From: Candidatus Sulfurimonas baltica
Lineage (GTDB): Bacteria > Campylobacterota > Campylobacteria > Campylobacterales > Sulfurimonadaceae
Reading direction: 5' to 3'
Assembly: GCF_015265455.1 (NCBI RefSeq)
Contig: NZ_CP054492.1
Coordinates: 1,364,001 to 1,428,000, forward strand
DNA length: 64,000 nt
Notes under the pieces: generated by a model
The model's database searches: none
What the model saw: the letters and a program-made list of their open reading frames with translations, nothing else
Told to the model about the DNA's origin: nothing
Program-made: the position numbers and the translations under genes
Part shown: positions 61,768 through 64,000 of the stretch, in pieces
How the letters are laid out: the number at the start of each line of letters is the position of its first letter
How positions within the stretch are numbered: position 1 is the first letter of the stretch

Positions 61768-62364
61768 ATGAAAACTACAAAATCAATAAAAAGAATCAAA
61801 GAGAACATAACAATCGTTGAGTTTAAAAAGATTATGGCTGCAACTCGTGGAGATGACTCTATAAGAGAGAATACAAGATTAAATCTACTTAGAACCTTTG
61901 TAATGCTATATCACACAGGTATGAGACTAAATGAACTTCAAGATTTAAGACTACAAGATATAAAAGAGCTACTTGAAAATGAAACTGTTAAAGTTGTCTC
62001 CAAAAAAACATCTTCAGAGAGAAAACTCTATCTTACTAAAGAGTTCAAAAAGAACCTTACACCACTATTTGACTTTGAGATTGAAGATGATGAAAATAGA
62101 ATAATCTGCAAAGGTAGCAATAAGAACAAACGAACTGGCATAAACACTATTACTTTTATTCAACAGATAAATAAATATCTAAAATCAGTTCTTGGTAGTG
62201 GCTACACATCGCACTCCTTTAGACAAGGAATTTTAAGTGACTTTGGTGCCAAGGGAGTTAATATCAAAATTATGAGTAAATTTATTGGACATTCTGATAT
62301 TAAGACTACCCTCAAATATGTTCAGCCAACAGACGAAGATATTATGATGAATTTGATTAGGTAA
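61768..62364 (+). CDS. Short single-domain tyrosine recombinase, copy B
   Basis: 198 residues, catalytic domain only, with the same Arg, HSFRQ, GHSD and KYVQP motifs as copy A; one-residue insertion and about seven substitutions. The AT-rich upstream segment and ribosome site (AGGGGG) are also nearly the same. Likely functional. Confidence 0.85.
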   Translation: MKTTKSIKRIKENITIVEFKKIMAATRGDDSIRENTRLNLLRTFVMLYHTGMRLNELQDLRLQDIKELLENETVKVVSKKTSSERKLYLTKEFKKNLTPLFDFEIEDDENRIICKGSNKNKRTGINTITFIQQINKYLKSVLGSGYTSHSFRQGILSDFGAKGVNIKIMSKFIGHSDIKTTLKYVQPTDEDIMMNLIR

Positions 62365-62467
62365 CAAGATATTTGCACCTAGCTATATTTTTAAGTGGCA
62401 GTACTTTTTATTGGAACAAGGTAGACTAAAAAGATTGTATGATAGAATGCAGCCATAAAAAGGGTAT

Positions 62468-62632
62468 ATGATGGCAACTAGTTTTAAAAATGGTAATGAG
62501 GGAAAATATTGTTCTGTTTGTGATGACTGGAAAGAACTGCATGAATATCATAATGAAACAGCCAAAGGTTCTTCGCAAGGTGGCAAGCAAAATGTATGTA
62601 AAGAATGTGTCCAAAAAAGAAATAAAAAATAG
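62468..62632 (+). CDS. Small zinc-ribbon protein, 54 residues
   Basis: MMATSFKNGNEGKYCSVCDD, then WKELHEYHNETAKGSS, then NVCKECVQKRNKK. The CSVC and CKEC pairs make a four-cysteine zinc site, as in HNH-associated or McrA-like small zinc fingers. A weak AAGGG ribosome site precedes. It replaces the 60-residue protein of element 1; the end of that gene (LEVFRNQLY) remains in another frame just after it (about 62640-62675). Confidence 0.65.
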   Translation: MMATSFKNGNEGKYCSVCDDWKELHEYHNETAKGSSQGGKQNVCKECVQKRNKK

Positions 62633-62639
62633 TTCCTCT

Positions 62640-62675
62640 ATAACACTGGAAGTATTTAGAAATCAACTTTATTAA
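62640..62675 (+). pseudogene. 3' remnant of the 60-residue gene
   Basis: Encodes LEVFRNQLY and the stop, matching the FEVFRDQLY end of 51294-51476, but nothing before it matches. It shows that the upstream gene was exchanged by recombination near this point. Confidence 0.55.
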
Positions 62676-62720
62676 ACTTAAAATATTTCTTCATTCTTTA
62701 AAGAAGAAGATGCTTCGAGT

Positions 62721-62945
62721 TTAACTAAATACATCTATTTTAGATGTAATCGCTTCAATCGCAATATCTTGTAAATACAACGAATGGACTGACTTACAAT
62801 AAGCTCGAAGTAAATCAATACGTTTATTGTTCCCTTGCAAATCAAAATCTTCATTCATTGAAAAGAATAAACTCATTACATACTCATCACTGACCTTCAC
62901 ATCAAAATCTTGACTATGAATTTTTATAGTAATAATTTTATCCAT
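62721..62945 (-). CDS. Small hypothetical protein, 74 residues
   Basis: MDKIITIKIHSQDFDVKVSD, then EYVMSLFFSMNEDFDLQGNN. Overlaps the next gene by 8 bp. In element 1 only its start and end survive (51500-51590). No family recognised. Confidence 0.6.
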   Translation of the reverse strand: MDKIITIKIHSQDFDVKVSDEYVMSLFFSMNEDFDLQGNNKRIDLLRAYCKSVHSLYLQDIAIEAITSKIDVFS

Positions 62946-63483
62946 TTTCTAGCTTTTGATCTAAATCTAAAAACTCTGTTCTAGATGTATCCTTACCCTC
63001 AAGAGTACTTATAGACTCTCTAATTAGTTCCACTAGCTCATCTACATCAAAATTTGAAGTCTTACTAGCACCATTATTGATAATAACATTTGAGACTAAT
63101 TTTAAAAGTGCTTCAACTTTAACAACATCATTTTTTATGTGGTAAGGGATAGTGTATTTATCAAGATAGTTAAATTCATATTCTACATCTTCCGATAGAT
63201 TATTAAAAGCCTGTTCTTCATCAAACTGTGAGTTCAAAAGGAAATCCATTAAATCAGACTTTTGTTCTTTCGTTACAATCTCTGGAATCTCTTCGTTAAT
63301 ACTACTAAATTTTAAAGTGTACTCACCATCATATTCATCACAATTTAGTAGGTCTATTATTTCAGACTTCTGACACTCTAAGTTTATGTATATATATAGT
63401 GTACCTCTTATGCCCATAATGCTACTTACTTCTGGATTGTTATAGATTTTGAAATTGAGTTGTTTATGAATGATTGATGTCAT
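62938..63483 (-). CDS. Hypothetical protein, 181 residues
   Basis: Acidic and soluble, MTSIIHKQLNFKIYNNPEVS onward, no recognised family. Starts in a TAATG overlap with DUF2958 copy C. It takes the place of the 82-residue gene pair of element 1. Confidence 0.65.
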   Translation of the reverse strand: MTSIIHKQLNFKIYNNPEVSSIMGIRGTLYIYINLECQKSEIIDLLNCDEYDGEYTLKFSSINEEIPEIVTKEQKSDLMDFLLNSQFDEEQAFNNLSEDVEYEFNYLDKYTIPYHIKNDVVKVEALLKLVSNVIINNGASKTSNFDVDELVELIRESISTLEGKDTSRTEFLDLDQKLENG

Positions 63484-63785
63484 TAGTGGAGCTTCTTTAC
63501 TTCTGATAGAGGTGTTGGAGTAAAACTTGTATCTTGTTCTATTTTTAAACCAAATGGACCACGAACTGAGTTTAACTCGCTTAATGTAAAGTAGCCAAGT
63601 TCTAACTCATGCCCAGAAACTAATCCGAAACAAGTATCCTTATCTTCTTTAGATATCTCTGTGATGTACCAAGTCCAATTACTATCAGGTGTGAATAGTT
63701 TTATGTGACAGATGGGATCTTTTGTGTTTTCTGTGTCGTATAGGTCTGGCAGGCTTAAGAGTGCTTTTTGGATTAGTGTTTGCAT
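63483..63785 (-). CDS. DUF2958 protein, copy C
   Basis: 100 residues, ATG 63785, with AAGG before it. KLFTPDSNWTWYI, then LNSVRGPFGLKIEQDTSFTPT. Same length and position as copy B. The conserved block runs ~55 bp beyond its start and then diverges from element 1 at about 63840. Confidence 0.8.
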   Translation of the reverse strand: MQTLIQKALLSLPDLYDTENTKDPICHIKLFTPDSNWTWYITEISKEDKDTCFGLVSGHELELGYFTLSELNSVRGPFGLKIEQDTSFTPTPLSEVKKLH

Positions 63786-64000
63786 GAATAACCTTTTTAT
63801 TTATTGATTATCATCTTTAAAAGGTTCAGATACCCTACCATGAGACAGGACATGAGACATATGGTTTAGTGAGTTTGATTGATTAGAGAAAAGTGTATTA
63901 AGAAGTTGACTTTATGAGACAGAGAAGATGGTGACTTATATCAAATAATGTTAGATATGATATTATTACCAATACAACTCTCGGAGCAATTGATATGATA

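Larger units (their letters stand above)
59247..64000. mobile_element. Integrative element 2, partial
   Basis: Begins at the second att copy with a related left end, then HTH + tyrosine integrase, and a diverged copy of the recombinase/DUF2958 module. The orphan gene, replication genes and origin of element 1 are missing at the corresponding places. The right end lies outside the window. Confidence 0.75.

Noticed and set aside
37669-64000. Prophage
   Set aside because: No capsid, portal, terminase, tail or lysis gene is visible.
37669-64000. Conjugative element
   Set aside because: No relaxase, coupling protein or type IV secretion gene is visible; DUF2958 alone is not enough.
1-64000. CRISPR array or tRNA/rRNA genes
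   Set aside because: No regularly spaced identical repeats and no cloverleaf or rRNA sequence was found by eye; short tRNA genes could still be missed.

Overview
The window looks like a chromosome segment of a Campylobacterota (epsilonproteobacterial) bacterium, most likely close to Sulfurimonas. The basis is the low G+C, the split gene order coaBC-unknown-uppS-prepilin peptidase-LptF/G-truA, the split glyS subunit, superoxide reductase, many TonB receptors, periplasmic-sensor kinases and GGDEF/EAL proteins, and short Shine-Dalgarno-led genes. This is a family-level inference from gene content; no database was searched.

Backbone (1-37,668). The first half is ordinary chromosome: a partial CPA2 cation/H+ antiporter; the coaBC-to-truA cluster; two envelope genes; a TonB-receptor / periplasmic protein / histidine kinase operon; a gene of unknown function preceded by a c-di-GMP-I-like riboswitch candidate; an ATP-grasp gene split exactly at an A_AAA_AAG slippery heptamer; glyS; a polyferredoxin/TonB pair; superoxide reductase; two GGDEF-EAL paralogues about 10 kb apart; pgsA-rseP-yggS; alpha carbonic anhydrase; tapT; a histone-H1-like protein; and an anaerobic ribonucleotide reductase whose glycyl-radical tail is encoded as a separate 50-residue gene. 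The palindrome CTACATGTAG occurs eight times here, and not once in the mobile region.

Mobile region (37,669-64,000). Two related integrative elements sit in tandem at the 5' end of ybgC. An exact 32-bp repeat (37,637-37,668 and 59,215-59,246) carries the ybgC ribosome binding site, start codon and first codons, and each copy is followed by a related left end, a helix-turn-helix gene and a tyrosine integrase. Element 1 is about 21.5 kb: left-end orphan gene, integrase, a primase with both AEP-like and Toprim-like parts, an SF3-type helicase, an iteron/AT-rich origin candidate, DUF2958 and other small genes, a short single-domain tyrosine recombinase, then cargo. Element 2 runs off the window and carries a diverged second copy of the recombinase/DUF2958 module, in which the genes in between have been exchanged, leaving remnants.

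The cargo of element 1 (52.5-59.0 kb) looks like a cassette array. Three units (PhnD-like protein + diguanylate cyclase; universal stress protein + PsiE-like protein; a second diguanylate cyclase) are each followed by a short structured repeat beginning CTTATATTTG and ending TGTTCCA or TGCTCCA, and a matching half-site precedes the first unit. No capsid, conjugation or relaxase gene is visible, so the element is best described as a non-conjugative, P4/satellite-like integrative element with signalling cargo.
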